From Deltaproteobacteria bacterium (lineage in GTDB: Bacteria; Desulfobacterota; Syntrophia; Syntrophales; UBA5619), in contig JAPLJY010000147.1 of NCBI GenBank assembly GCA_026388345.1, forward strand, positions 1 to 8,283: a DNA stretch of 8,283 nucleotides, read 5' to 3'. Of this stretch, positions 1-4,835 are shown one piece after another (position 1 is the first letter of the stretch; every line of letters starts with the position of its first letter). The notes under the pieces are model-generated. The model saw only the letters and a program-made list of their open reading frames with translations. It searched no databases and was not told the origin of the DNA. Made by a program: the position numbers and the translations under genes.

Positions 1-198
1 CTTCTCCCGGAGCTGCTGGAGCAGCCGCATCTTCACATTGGGATCGTAACCCGGCAGGACGCGGGCGGCATGGTAGTCGAAAAGGAGCTTGCCGCCGAAT
101 TCAAGATAGAGCTTGTTGTCGAAGCGACGGACCCTCTCCAGGATCTCCGACGTCTGTTCCTGGAGATAACGTTCATTGTCGAACCCCGGTGTTCCCAT
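1..198 (-). CDS. DUF1846 family protein, N-terminal part (3' end outside window)
   Basis: The minus strand from the ATG at 198-196 reads 66 codons without a stop to the window edge. The start is well supported: GGAGGAGAG lies directly upstream. The visible N-terminus contains [10 protein letters not shown] (residues 6-15), ILERV (19-23), [20 protein letters not shown] (29-48) and [15 protein letters not shown] (49-63). This pattern, especially LYLEFGGKL followed by D.HA.RVLPG, matches the start of the DUF1846 family (Pfam PF08903) as I remember it. Those proteins are about 500 residues, are cytoplasmic, and have no firmly established reaction. Most of the gene lies to the left of the window. 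It is transcribed away from the other genes and appears to be native chromosome just outside the tRNA attachment site at 263-307. The family call is confident; a function cannot be given. Confidence 0.88.
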   Translation of the reverse strand, partial: MGTPGFDNERYLQEQTSEILERVRRFDNKLYLEFGGKLLFDYHAARVLPGYDPNVKMRLLQQLREK

Positions 199-262
199 CT
201 CTCCTCCGGTCACAATAAAAAGGGGCTGGAAGACAATCTGCCCTCTAACCCCTTGCATGGTT

Positions 263-307
263 TGGTAGCGGGGAGAGGATTCGAACCTCTGACCTTTGGG
301 TTATGAG
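263..307 (-). other. 3' fragment of tRNA-Met (probable integrase attachment-site duplicate)
   Basis: On the minus strand the sequence reads CTCATAA (anticodon loop with CAT, 307-301), then CCCAAAGGTC, a T arm AGAGG-TTCGAAT-CCTCT, an acceptor strand CCCCGCT, A and an encoded CCA (265-263). That is the 3' half of a methionine tRNA; the CCC after the loop suggests the initiator type. Upstream of the loop the sequence is A/T-rich and cannot form the 5' anticodon stem, D arm or 5' acceptor, so the gene is incomplete. Integrases that use tRNA 3' ends leave exactly this fragment at one junction and an intact tRNA at the other. The fragment orientation implies that host DNA is on the left and the element begins just right of about 308. 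Confidence 0.72.
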
Positions 308-424
308 ACGGAAAAAATGGATAAAGCAACATAAGCGGCATTTGAGATTATCTCCATTAATCATGGGCTTGAGCTTATTTTCGTGAAACCAGTATAACAC
401 AGAATAAAGAGCTTTTGAAGGGGT

Positions 425-459
425 TCCGTTAGAAATCCGTTAGAAACTTTTCTGACGGA
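425..459. repeat. Three 11-bp sites, two tandem and one inverted, near the attachment site
   Basis: TCCGTTAGAAA occurs at 425-435 and again, directly abutting, at 436-446. An inverted copy with one mismatch (TCCGTCAGAAA on the minus strand) lies at 449-459. The second and third copies can also pair as a stem with a 2-nt loop. Spaced short sites beside a tRNA attachment core are typical of integrase arm or excisionase binding sites, so this may be recombination machinery, but no integrase gene lies in the window. The surrounding 309-513 stretch shows no other gene. Confidence 0.5.
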
Positions 460-513
460 AAAAGCGGTCTGGATTTTGTTTCAGGGAAAAAATAAAGCAA
501 CGGCCCACAACCC

Positions 514-549
514 AAAAGGCATCTCGGGAGGTTTCCGGGATGCCTTTTT
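514..549. terminator. Strong, possibly bidirectional intrinsic terminator
   Basis: AAAAGGCATCTCGG (514-527) pairs with CCGGGATGCCTTTTT (535-549) around a short loop, with one G-T wobble. The A-run on the left and T-run on the right allow termination in both directions. No gene ends immediately upstream on the plus strand, so it probably insulates the toxin-antitoxin operon from transcription entering from the left. Confidence 0.7.
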
Positions 550-664
550 CATGTCCGATGGCTATACCGTCGCCGGAGGCATTGGACAATCATCTCTGAC
601 ATTCCCAGGAATCATACTCCACCCCTCCCCTGTCAATTGATGCGACGGACGCACGCATAAAAAT

Positions 665-695
665 GATTGCGATAATTATCATCTGGTGATATTAT
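665..695 (+). promoter_or_regulatory. Promoter of the toxin-antitoxin operon with embedded palindrome
   Basis: TTGCGA (667-672) and TATTAT (690-695) are separated by 17 bp, and TG at 687-688 makes an extended -10. Transcription would begin at about 702, so the ATG at 704 is essentially at the 5' end of the message. A perfect 10-bp palindrome GATAATTATC (671-680) sits between the promoter elements and is a natural operator for autorepression by the downstream HTH protein. The 19 bp at 665-683 also match the classical Fur box consensus at 14 of 19 positions, so iron control is an alternative. Confidence 0.6.
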
Positions 696-703
696 ACCTA
701 ACC

Positions 704-1069
704 ATGAAGGAAAAACCATCTTCCCGGGAAGATGAAACCCTCGTCGGCCTGCTGAACCTCGACGGCGAGATCTTCCCGATGGACAACGGCTATTGGACCA
801 AGTTCGAGGCATGGCGGGTGGATCCCGAGCCGCATGTCCCTCATGGCGTCCGGTACAGCCTGACCCTTCATGACCGGTACAACCGTCGTGTCCTGGGATT
901 CGACAACGCTCACGCCATCCGGCCGGCGCGGAAGGGTTACGCCGCCCGGAAGATCACCTGGGATCACCGGCACAAATGTGAAAAGATATCGCCCTATGAG
1001 TATGAGTCGGCCAGCCGCTTGCTGGAGGATTTCTGGCACGAGGTCGAGCGGATCATGGGGGAGAAATGA
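704..1069 (+). CDS. TumE/DUF6516-like toxin of a toxin-antitoxin pair
   Basis: A 121-residue protein. The ATG at 704 is preferred over an in-frame GTG at 686, because that GTG lies within the promoter. Visible motifs are a YSLTLHDR strand (51-58), VLGFDNAHA (63-71), the charged KITWDHRHK motif (83-91) and a C-terminal helix LLEDFWHEVERI (106-117). The order of a GYDN-like turn, a DHRH motif and a final DFW..VE helix fits proteins NCBI calls toxin-antitoxin system TumE family (DUF6516). The identification is from memory of the family pattern; I cannot state the cellular target. DHRH is the obvious candidate for an active site. The stop overlaps an upstream ATG of the antitoxin frame (ATGA at 1066-1069), so the two are translationally linked. 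There is no Shine-Dalgarno sequence, in keeping with a near-leaderless message. The toxin-first gene order is less common among TA operons. Confidence 0.75.
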   Translation: MKEKPSSREDETLVGLLNLDGEIFPMDNGYWTKFEAWRVDPEPHVPHGVRYSLTLHDRYNRRVLGFDNAHAIRPARKGYAARKITWDHRHKCEKISPYEYESASRLLEDFWHEVERIMGEK

Positions 1070-1080
1070 GAGGAATAAAA

Positions 1081-1485
1081 ATGGCTCAGAAAGTACTCCA
1101 CATCGGCATCATGCCCTATCAGGATTACAAGACGCGATCCCTGGCCATCGCCCGCGGGGAATACCGGCCGCGGCCTAATGAACCCAAGATTTGGTTTGAA
1201 TCGGTGCGATCCATGGCGCAGGTCCTCAGCAACGAGAACCAGGTGCTACTGAAAACCATCCTGGAGCGGAAACCGGAATCGCTCAAGGAACTGGAAGCGG
1301 CGACGGGACGGAGCAGCAGCAACCTTTCCCGTACCCTCAGGACGATGGCCCGGTACGGCATTGTGAGAATGGAAAAGGTGCGCCGAAATATCCGCCCGGT
1401 TGTCGAAGCAACGGATTTCACGGTTCAGTTCGGTTTGTACGCCTCTTCTCGCCGCGAACATGGCGCAGGCGCCGTACGGATTTAA
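1081..1485 (+). CDS. Winged-HTH antitoxin/regulator, TumA (HVO_A0114) type
   Basis: A 134-residue protein. ATG 1081 is chosen because AGAGGA lies 6-7 bases upstream; an in-frame ATG at 1066 overlapping the toxin stop is possible and would add five residues. The N-terminal segment LHIGIMPYQDYKTRSLAIARGEY (6-28) is characteristic of the HVO_A0114-type putative DNA-binding proteins that accompany TumE-like toxins. It is followed by WFESVRSMAQVLS (38-50) and a helix-turn-helix SLKELEAATGRSSSNLSRTL (67-86), then the wing MARYGIVRMEKVRRNIRPVV (89-108). The expected role is to neutralise the upstream protein and repress the operon, perhaps at the palindrome at 671-680. The last 14 residues (SSRREHGAGAVRI region) look like an unconserved tail. 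The reading frame stays open after the TAA at 1483. Confidence 0.82.
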   Translation: MAQKVLHIGIMPYQDYKTRSLAIARGEYRPRPNEPKIWFESVRSMAQVLSNENQVLLKTILERKPESLKELEAATGRSSSNLSRTLRTMARYGIVRMEKVRRNIRPVVEATDFTVQFGLYASSRREHGAGAVRI

Positions 1486-1737
1486 AAGAACGATACAGAC
1501 AAGAAGGCAACCCTGATCCTCTCAGAGCTGCCTTTTCTTTTTCCCCGGTTCAAATCCTTCATCTATGATGCAGAACGGGATCTCGACATCCTGACGCTGA
1601 CGGTACTGCAACTGCCTCCGGACGCCGATCCGGGAGCCCTTCAAGCAGAATTCGCCGACGATCTCCACGACCTTTTTCGACAAAAAAGGCGTCTCCAATC
1701 ATTCCAGGAAGCACGGGTGGAATCTTTTTTTACATCC
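1486..1737 (+). pseudogene. ATG-less coding-like fragment, possible gene remnant
   Basis: The frame of the antitoxin stays open after its stop, to a TGA at 1855-1857, without any ATG, GTG or TTG suited to be a start. Up to about 1737 the translation has protein-like composition, for example FKSFIYDAERDLDILTLTVL and later ADDLHDLF, then changes abruptly to arginine-rich filler where the hairpin repeats begin. This may be the 3' part of a gene truncated at both ends. The YDAERDLDILTL piece faintly recalls the opening of DUF2283-like proteins, but that is a guess. It may equally be a chance open frame overlapping the terminator. Confidence 0.2.
1502..1542 (+). terminator. Intrinsic terminator after the toxin-antitoxin operon
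   Basis: AAGGCA (1504-1509) pairs with TGCCTT (1529-1534), and CTGA/TCAG pair inside it; the stem is followed by TTCTTTTT. It lies 20 bp after the antitoxin stop, so the operon is a closed unit and readthrough into the repeat region should be limited. Confidence 0.6.
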
Positions 1738-1739
1738 GG

Positions 1740-1784
1740 CCCCGCTTCGAGGCGGCGTCAAGCGACGCAGCGTCGGGAGCGGGG
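1740..1784. repeat. Hairpin at the left edge of the repeat region
   Basis: CCCCGCT (1740-1746) pairs with AGCGGGG (1778-1784); inside, GCGTC (1755-1759) and GACGC (1764-1768) form a second stem with loop AAGC. The base composition changes here from ordinary coding-like DNA to repeat DNA, so this marks the left boundary of the mosaic. Confidence 0.5.
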
Positions 1785-2056
1785 AGAGAGGCAGAATGCC
1801 GATACATCAATTCCACAGAACAACGATCCCCGCTCGATAGCAACGCAATCCTCGTGACAGTCATTCTCATCTCTTTTCGGCGAGGTTCAGTCTCTCGCGC
1901 CCGACCGGACGGTCTCGACCGAAGGGCGGGGCCGACCGGCGCCCTGGAATCCGCGATAGCGGTTTCGAGGGCGAGGGCGCGAACAAGGGAGACGTGTCTC
2001 GTCCGGAGCAAAGCGGAGGGCGAGTCACGGCGACCATCGAGGCGGGGCGGCATGTA

Positions 2057-2138
2057 GGTGCCGACACGACGAGAAAAAGTGAACGCCCGCGGCAGCCTGT
2101 CTCCGACGAAGGAGGAGGCAGGCTGCTGTCGGACGCAC
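2057..2138. repeat. Nested long hairpin
   Basis: GCAGCCTG (2092-2099) pairs perfectly with CAGGCTGC (2119-2126), with CTCC/GGAG (2101-2104/2111-2114) closing inside. Outside, GGTG-CCGAC (2057-2065) can pair with GTCGG-(ACG)-CACC (2128-2138). It occurs once in the window. Confidence 0.45.
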
Positions 2139-2152
2139 CTTATTCATGTTTA

Positions 2153-2443
2153 CACGGATGAGCGGAGCGTCCGCGAGGTTTTGCGGTCGCGGAGCCATCC
2201 GTGGAAAAGCCCGAGGACCGGCAGTCGGAGCGAAGCGAAGTCTGCCGGGACCGGGCAAAACAAAGGTAACTTCAGCCGGAGGGTCGCGCCTGTCGCCGCG
2301 AAGCGGTCGTCAGGCGCGGCCCGGAGGCGTAAAGGGAGCCCCAACGGGGCGGACGGGAGCGGGGGTGAATCGCCCGCCGGGGCGGCGCGACGCGCGGCAC
2401 CTCGGGCGATTGCAATCGCGAGGGAGGGCGGGGGAATACTGGG
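2153..2443. repeat. Repeat family A, copy 1 (about 290 bp, five successive hairpins)
   Basis: The hairpins in order are: CACGGAT/ATCCGTG (2153-2203); CCGGCAG/CTGCCGG inside GCCCG/CGGGC (2209-2256); GCGCCTG/CAGGCGC around CCGCGAAGCGG (2286-2317); GCCCC-AAC-GGGGC (2338-2350); and AATCGCCCG/CGGGCGATT (2368-2411). The same order and spacing occur in copy 3 at 3577-3857, with substitutions in stems that keep pairing. Confidence 0.75.
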
Positions 2444-2445
2444 GT

Positions 2446-2658
2446 GGCTGCGGTGCACAAAGCCGGTGAGGAGCGACGCCTCGGCGCGACCCCGGCGACT
2501 GCAACGCCGCTACCATCCTCATGGAAAGCCCGAGACCCGGTGCGTCCGAGCAAAGCGAGGCCGCTCCGGGCCCGGGCAATAAAAAAAAGACCGGAGGGCA
2601 GAGGCAGTCACCGCGAAGCGTGTGTCTGCCGACGGCCCGGAGCTCAAATTAATTTTTG
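2446..2658. repeat. Repeat family B, copy 1
   Basis: This begins GGCTGCGGTGCACAAAGCC, then CGGCG/CGCCG (2493-2497/2505-2509), a two-tier hairpin GCCCG-aga-CCCGG to CCGGG-c-CCGGGC (2528-2577), an A-rich linker, the hairpin GGCAG..CTGCC around CGCGAAGCG (2603-2630) and a tail CGGAGCTCAAATT. It matches 3401-3576 over most of its length, except that the later copy lacks the GGCAG hairpin. Confidence 0.72.
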
Positions 2659-2820
2659 CGCGGATGAGCGGAGCGTCCGAAGGACGCGGAGCCGTCCGCG
2701 TAAAAGCCCGAGACCCGGCAGTCGGAGCAAAGCGACGTCTGCCGAGACCGGGCAAAGGAAAGTACCTTTACCGGAGGGGCGCGCCTGTCGCCGCGAAGCG
2801 GTCGTCAGGCGCGACTCGAA
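2659..2820. repeat. Repeat family A, copy 2 (truncated)
   Basis: It carries only the first three hairpins of family A: CGCGGAT/GTCCGCG (2659-2665/2694-2700) with inner GCGTCC-GAA-GGACGC (2673-2687), the GGCAG hairpin (2706-2753), and GCGCCTG/CAGGCGC (2781-2812). It then diverges into unrelated sequence. Confidence 0.7.
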
Positions 2821-2846
2821 GGCAGGGAGAAAGTCATTTGGAATGG

Positions 2847-2950
2847 TCCCCGTTCCGGGTGCGTCCGAGCAAAGCGAGGCCGCTCCGGGTCCGGGAAAGA
2901 AGAGAAAAGCCGGAGGGCCGAGGCAGACACCGCGAAGCGCGTGTCTGCCG
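2847..2950. repeat. Repeat family B, copy 2 (partial)
   Basis: It contains the two-tier hairpin (2847-2896), the A-rich linker AAAGAAGAGAAAAG, GCCGGAGGGC and a near-perfect hairpin in which GGCAGACAC (2922-2930) pairs with GTGTCTGCC (2941-2949) around CGC-GAA-GCG. The left part of family B is absent. Confidence 0.68.
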
Positions 2951-3009
2951 ACGGGTTGACCTGGTTCTTTGTTGCAATGGTAATAATCAAGCGTATGCGC
3001 CCCGAGACA

Positions 3010-3031
3010 ACCCGGCATCTTTTCGCCGGGT
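3010..3031. repeat. Perfect 7-bp hairpin
   Basis: ACCCGGC (3010-3016) pairs with GCCGGGT (3025-3031). The flanking 2950-3105 stretch is less repetitive and resembles 4563-4600 only over the short GAGGGACGCA motif. Confidence 0.4.
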
Positions 3032-3110
3032 AGTTCGAGGGACGCAAGCGGGCCACTGGCGCGGGTGTCTTTGCAGGCTGGATGAGGTGTCACTGAAAGG
3101 TGGCGAGCAG

Positions 3111-3143
3111 CGCCCTTAGCGACCTTGGCGCGACAGGGTGATG
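3111..3143. repeat. Repeat family C, copy 1
   Basis: Outer stem CCCT/AGGG (3113-3116/3135-3138), internal loop TA opposite GAC, then inner stem GCG(A)CC-TT-GGCGC (3119-3131). It is followed by TGATGCGG. Compare 3210-3242 and 4363-4396. Confidence 0.62.
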
Positions 3144-3209
3144 CGGACAAGCGATGCCGATGCTTGTTCAGAGCAGCGGCGAGCGGGCGGATCGTGAGCA
3201 ATTAAGCAG

Positions 3210-3242
3210 CGCCCTTAGCCGTCTCACGGCGACAGGGTGATG
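3210..3242. repeat. Repeat family C, copy 2
   Basis: The layout matches 3111-3143: CCCT/AGGG (3212-3215/3234-3237), TA opposite GAC, and a different but perfectly paired inner stem GCCGT-CTC-ACGGC (3218-3230), followed by TGATGCG. Confidence 0.65.
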
Positions 3243-3259
3243 CGAGAAATAGGCAATTA

Positions 3260-3363
3260 GGGAGCGGTAGCGACCGGGGTAGCGGAGCCGCCCGCATGCG
3301 CCGTGTATCGGCGCAGAGGACGGCGGAGCGGGCCATCAAGTAACAATGTAGTGAGATGGAGCG
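3260..3363. repeat. Repeat family D, copy 1
   Basis: It begins GGGAGCGGTAGCGACCGGG and contains the hairpin TGCGCCG-TGTAT-CGGCGCA (3297-3315), flanked by CCGCCCGC and GCGGAGCGG, which can pair outside it. It matches 4691-4794 along its whole length, including the tail GTAGTGAGATGGAGCG. Confidence 0.72.
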
Positions 3364-3400
3364 GAGTAAGCTGGCGCGCAAGTGCGGGAGAATAAGGGGC

Positions 3401-3576
3401 GGCTGCGGTGCACAAAGCCGGGAGGAGCGACGCTTCGGCGCGACCCCGGCGACTGCAACGCCGCTACCATCCTCATGGAAAGCCCGAGACCCGGTGCGTC
3501 CGAGCAAAGCGAGGCCGCTCCGGGCCCGGGCAAGAAGAAAAAAGATCGTCGGCCCGGAGCTCAAATTCATGTTTGA
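3401..3576. repeat. Repeat family B, copy 3
   Basis: It is nearly identical to 2446-2658 through the two-tier hairpin (3482-3531), then lacks the linker-adjacent GGCAG hairpin and rejoins at GGCCCGGAGCTCAAATT. As in copy 1, a family A copy follows immediately, so B-A is a larger composite unit. Confidence 0.7.
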
Positions 3577-3857
3577 GCGGACGAGCGGAGCGTCCGAAGG
3601 ACGCGGAGCCGTCCGTGGAAAAGCGCGAGGACCGGCAGTCGGAGCGAAGCGACGTCTGCCGGGACCGGGCAAAGCGAAGGTGACTTCAGCCGGAGGGTCG
3701 CGCCTGTCGACGCGAAGCGGTCGTCAGGCGCGGCCCGGAGGCGTAGAGGGAGCCCCTTCGGGGCGGACGGGAGCGGGTGTGAATCGCCCGACGGGGCGGC
3801 GCGAAGCGCGGCGCCGTCGGGCGATTGCAACCGCGAGGGAGGGCGGGGGAATACCGG
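3577..3857. repeat. Repeat family A, copy 3
   Basis: This is a full-length copy parallel to 2153-2443. Its hairpins are GGACG/CGTCC with inner GCGTCC-GAA-GGACGC (3577-3616), GGCAG (3623-3670), a small GAAG-GTGA-CTTC linker stem (3676-3687), GCGCCTG/CAGGCGC (3700-3731), GCCCC-TTC-GGGGC, and a 13-bp perfect stem AATCGCCCGACGG/CCGTCGGGCGATT (3782-3794/3814-3826) capped by GCGC-GAA-GCGC. Confidence 0.75.
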
Positions 3858-3865
3858 GCGGCAGC

Positions 3866-3922
3866 GGTGCACAAAGCCGGTGAGGAGCGACCCCGGCGAC
3901 TGCAACGCCGCCACCATCCTCG
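3866..3922. repeat. Repeat family B, copy 4 (5' part only)
   Basis: CAGCGGTGCACAAAGCCGG to CAACGCCGCCACCATCCTC matches the start of family B with a 13-nt deletion of the ACGCCTCGGCGCG segment. It leads into the 99-bp tandem array. Confidence 0.6.
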
Positions 3923-3944
3923 AGGCGTAGCGGAGCGGAGACTC

Positions 3945-4241
3945 GGTCTTGACCTTCGTGGCCACCGTGAAGCAACGCCGTCCCCGCCTGCGGCCGCTTC
4001 GGACGTCTGGGTTGGCGGGGACGGTGTTGCCGGTCGGGTTGGGGGTTTTGACCTTTCGATTTGGCGACAGGGTAAGCCGTCCGCGGCTGCGACCGTTTCG
4101 GGCGCCTGGGTTGACGCGGACGGCGAGGATGTCGGGATGGTTGGTCTTGACCTTTCGATTTGGGCACACGAGGCGATGTCCCTGCCTGCGGCCGCTTCGG
4201 ACGCCTGGGTTGGCAGGGACAGCGCCGCCGATCGCGTTCCG
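3945..4241. repeat. Three exact 99-bp tandem units with covarying hairpins (family E)
   Basis: The anchor TTGACC(T)TT recurs at 3949, 4048 and 4147, exactly 99 bp apart, with no indels between units in the hairpin segment. Each unit carries a hairpin whose arms differ in sequence but pair: 3972-3988 with 4014-4030 (17 bp, one G-T wobble); 4076-4085 with 4115-4124 (10 bp perfect); 4177-4186 with 4212-4221 (10 bp perfect, extended by GGCG/CGCC). The 25-nt apical regions of units 1 and 3 differ at one base, and all three share a CG-r-CCG-ytt-CGG-r-CG inner stem. A related hairpin CCCTG..CAGGG with apex CCGCTTCGG follows at 4274-4294. Confidence 0.82.
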
Positions 4242-4362
4242 GGACAGAAGCCCCACAGACGGGCGGAGCCTGGCCCTGGCCGCTTCGGGCAGGGAATGGC
4301 GAAGCATCTGATTTGTTTCAGCCACGTGAAGATAAGCACAGCAGACTGCGTTTGGTAGAGTT

Positions 4363-4396
4363 GCCCCCTTAGCGCCCTCGGCGCGACAGGGGGATG
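4363..4396. repeat. Repeat family C, copy 3
   Basis: CCCCCT/AGGGGG (4364-4369/4388-4393), TA opposite GAC, and inner stem GCGCC-CTC-GGCGC (4372-4384), followed by GATGCGG. Both stems are longer or different in sequence from copies 1 and 2 but remain perfectly paired. Confidence 0.67.
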
Positions 4397-4410
4397 CGGT
4401 CAATCGGCTA

Positions 4411-4489
4411 CGAGGGAGCGGTAGCGACCGGGCAAGCGGAGCCGCCCGCAAGCGCCGTGTATCGGCGCTGAGGACGGCGGAGCGGGCCA
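4411..4489. repeat. Repeat family D, copy 2
   Basis: These 79 bp are identical to 4688-4766 except for one base. The hairpin is AGCGCCG-TGTAT-CGGCGCT (4451-4469). The closing pair is A-T where copy 1 has T-A. Confidence 0.72.
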
Positions 4490-4634
4490 CGAAGCACGGA
4501 GCCGATTAGTGAGCGAGCGGCGGGTATATGGCAAGCGGATCGAGGGCGACCCGAGCATCAGTCGAGGGACGCACGAGGGAGCGGGCCATAGGCTATAAGC
4601 CTGCAAGATGTAACGAGTTAGCGTAGCGAGCGAT

Positions 4635-4662
4635 GGTATTGTGAGTGTCGGCTCACAATACC
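4635..4662. repeat. Perfect 11-bp hairpin unlike its neighbours
   Basis: GGTATTGTGAG (4635-4645) pairs perfectly with CTCACAATACC (4652-4662) around TGTCGG. It is less GC-rich than the other stems, has no T-run and occurs once in the window. A GCGAAGC motif follows at 4668. Confidence 0.55.
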
Positions 4663-4687
4663 GAGGAGCGAAGCGGGCAAGAGGCCA

Positions 4688-4794
4688 CGAGGGAGCGGTA
4701 GCGACCGGGCAAGCGGAGCCGCCCGCAAGCGCCGTGTATCGGCGCTGAGGTCGGCGGAGCGGGCCATCACGTAACAGCGTAGTGAGATGGAGCG
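4688..4794. repeat. Repeat family D, copy 3
   Basis: It matches copy 2 at 4411 and shares with copy 1 the tail GTAGTGAGATGGAGCG. The hairpin AGCGCCG-TGTAT-CGGCGCT is at 4728-4746. Confidence 0.72.
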
Positions 4795-4835
4795 CAAGCG
4801 ACAGCGAACGGGCAAGTTGGCATCTACAAAGCGGA

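Noticed and set aside
686..703. GTG start for the toxin gene
   Set aside because: The codon overlaps the extended -10 element, so it would lie upstream of the predicted transcript start.
698..1039. 113-codon minus-strand frame opposite the toxin gene, and frames opposite the antitoxin and kinase
   Set aside because: These are antisense shadows of well-supported genes.
2058..2582. 174-codon plus-strand open frame (and overlapping frames at 2146, 2444, 2622, 3356, 3825)
   Set aside because: Overlapping frames in the same hairpin-rich DNA, arginine-rich, no start signals.
2644..3201. 185-codon minus-strand open frame in the repeat island
   Set aside because: It is explained by GC-rich, stop-poor repeats; the translation resembles neighbouring repeat translations and no domain is recognisable.
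3945..4241. CRISPR array
   Set aside because: The units are whole 99-bp repeats with diverged stems; there are no short identical repeats alternating with unique spacers and no cas genes.
3945..4241. Integron attC cassette array
   Set aside because: The palindromes lack the RYYYAAC/GTTRRRY core sites, and there are no cassette genes between units.
3567..4490. 307-codon minus-strand open frame, and a 217-codon minus-strand frame at 3686-4339
   Set aside because: They cross several repeat families, mirror the 99-bp period, have Arg/Pro/Ser filler composition and no ribosome site; frames on the other strand are open too.
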